This document shows, one piece after another, positions 54,582 through 54,948 of a stretch of DNA of 54,948 nt. Origin of the DNA: Chloroflexota bacterium (lineage in GTDB: Bacteria > Chloroflexota > Limnocylindria > Limnocylindrales > CSP1-4). Numbering within the stretch: position 1 is the first letter of the stretch; each line of letters starts with the position of its first letter. The translations under genes and the position numbers were made by a program. The stretch spans positions 1 to 54,948 of the forward strand of contig JACPOR010000028.1 of the NCBI GenBank assembly GCA_016191425.1, in the 5' to 3' direction. The notes beneath the pieces were generated by a model. That model made no database searches, was not told the origin of the DNA, and saw only the letters and a list, made by a program, of their open reading frames with translations.

Positions 54582-54611
54582 GGATCGGCCCGGCTATTCC
54601 CGGGCCGATCC
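54582..54611 (+). terminator. Hairpin between convergent genes
   Basis: GGATCGGCCCGG and CCGGGCCGATCC form a perfect 12-bp stem with a 6-base loop. It lies between the phosphotransferase and permease genes and could serve both strands. Confidence 0.65.
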
Positions 54612-54636
54612 TGATTCGTGCGTGATCCAACACGGA

Positions 54637-54948
54637 TCACTCCGGTGGGATCTCCTTGAACGCGTAGTTCACGTTGATGCCGCTCTGGCGCCGGACGAAA
54701 TACGTCACGACGTACCAGCCGAGCGCAAACACGACGATGCCCGCGACGACCCGGTAGGCAAGCTCGCTGGTCAGGCCGAGCGTGGCGTTCGTGAGGAAGA
54801 GATAGAGGAAGATGGCGCCCGCCGCGGTGCCGATGAGCCCGACGATCGTGACCAGCGGGATCCCGCCGAGTGTGTACGCCGCGCCGGGCGACGCCGCGTA
54901 GAGGCCCTTCGCCCGGAACGGCAAAAGGGCGCCGGCGAGCGCCGTCCC
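54637..54948 (-). CDS. APC-family amino acid permease, C-terminal part (partial)
   Basis: The frame enters from the right edge and gives the last 103 residues. The visible part has two or three hydrophobic helices (LVTIVGLIGTAAGAIFLYLFL, YRVVAGIVVFALGWYVVTYFV) and ends with RRQSGINVNYAFKEIPPE. This tail, with a RRQ-G-dipeptide then NYAFKEIPPE, is typical of APC permeases. It could import an amine or amino acid that feeds the neighbouring catabolic genes. Confidence 0.75.
   Translation of the reverse strand, partial: GTALAGALLPFRAKGLYAASPGAAYTLGGIPLVTIVGLIGTAAGAIFLYLFLTNATLGLTSELAYRVVAGIVVFALGWYVVTYFVRRQSGINVNYAFKEIPPE

Overview
The window comes from a high-GC bacterium with frequent GTG/TTG starts, strong AGGAGG-type ribosome sites and tRNA genes that encode their CCA ends. 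Gene content (chromosomal parA-parB, tig-clpP-clpX, a valS T-box, a propionyl-CoA carboxylase/mutase set, AglEFG-like and PotABCD-like ABC transporters, an F420/FMN luciferase-family enzyme) would fit Chloroflexota, perhaps a soil or freshwater lineage. That placement is inference, because no rRNA is present. The left edge carries the end of an insertion sequence (probably IS1202/ISNCY type). Most of the remainder looks like ordinary chromosome.

Layout. 1-1059: IS end and a luciferase-like oxidoreductase. 1186-3239 (+): succinyl-CoA ligase sucC-sucD, with sucC cut by an in-frame TAA. 3493-9594 (-): pccB, accC, a biotin carrier, the methylmalonyl-CoA mutase catalytic subunit and methylmalonyl-CoA epimerase. 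Together these give propionyl-CoA -> methylmalonyl-CoA -> succinyl-CoA -> succinate, but no cobalamin-binding mutase subunit is present. 9947-11717 (+): parA-parB, with DnaA-box-like sites upstream. Three copies of a GTCTTTGCGCAAAGAC-type palindrome lie about 1.6 kb apart around and inside parB and are candidate divergent parS sites. 11854-18837: small and housekeeping-type genes (secreted protein, UbiA family, HAD phosphatase, NTF2-like proteins, adenosine-deaminase family, VOC protein, histidine phosphatase). 18878-25186 (-): ferric-reductase-like membrane flavocytochrome, FMN-binding lipid/export protein and ApbE flavin transferase, followed by an OmpR-type regulator, its frameshifted kinase and an MFS exporter. 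25356-25430: tRNA-Asn.

25571-31328 (+): rhodanese, then a LacI-regulated sugar ABC transporter (binding lipoprotein and two permeases, no ATPase). 31363-34592 (-): valS behind a T-box leader and an unusual heptanucleotide repeat. 34678-38784 (-): tig, clpP, clpX and a membrane protein. 38864-38951: tRNA-Leu. 39000-43414: a holin-like membrane protein pair, cinA, a metallo-beta-lactamase-fold protein and an Mrp-type ATPase. 43632-49852 (+): PotABCD-like polyamine importer with a class III aminotransferase, a plausible putrescine/GABA uptake and catabolism operon. 50030-54948: inositol-phosphatase family protein, an FAD/GcvT-domain N-methylamine dehydrogenase, a choline-kinase-like phosphotransferase and the end of an APC permease.

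Two cross-cutting observations stand out. At least seven genes have a TANNNT-like -10 hexamer exactly six bases before the start codon, the geometry expected for leaderless mRNAs, whereas genes inside operons carry Shine-Dalgarno sites. Two genes (sucC and the histidine kinase) are each interrupted by a single-base-scale lesion, which is either real decay or an assembly error.
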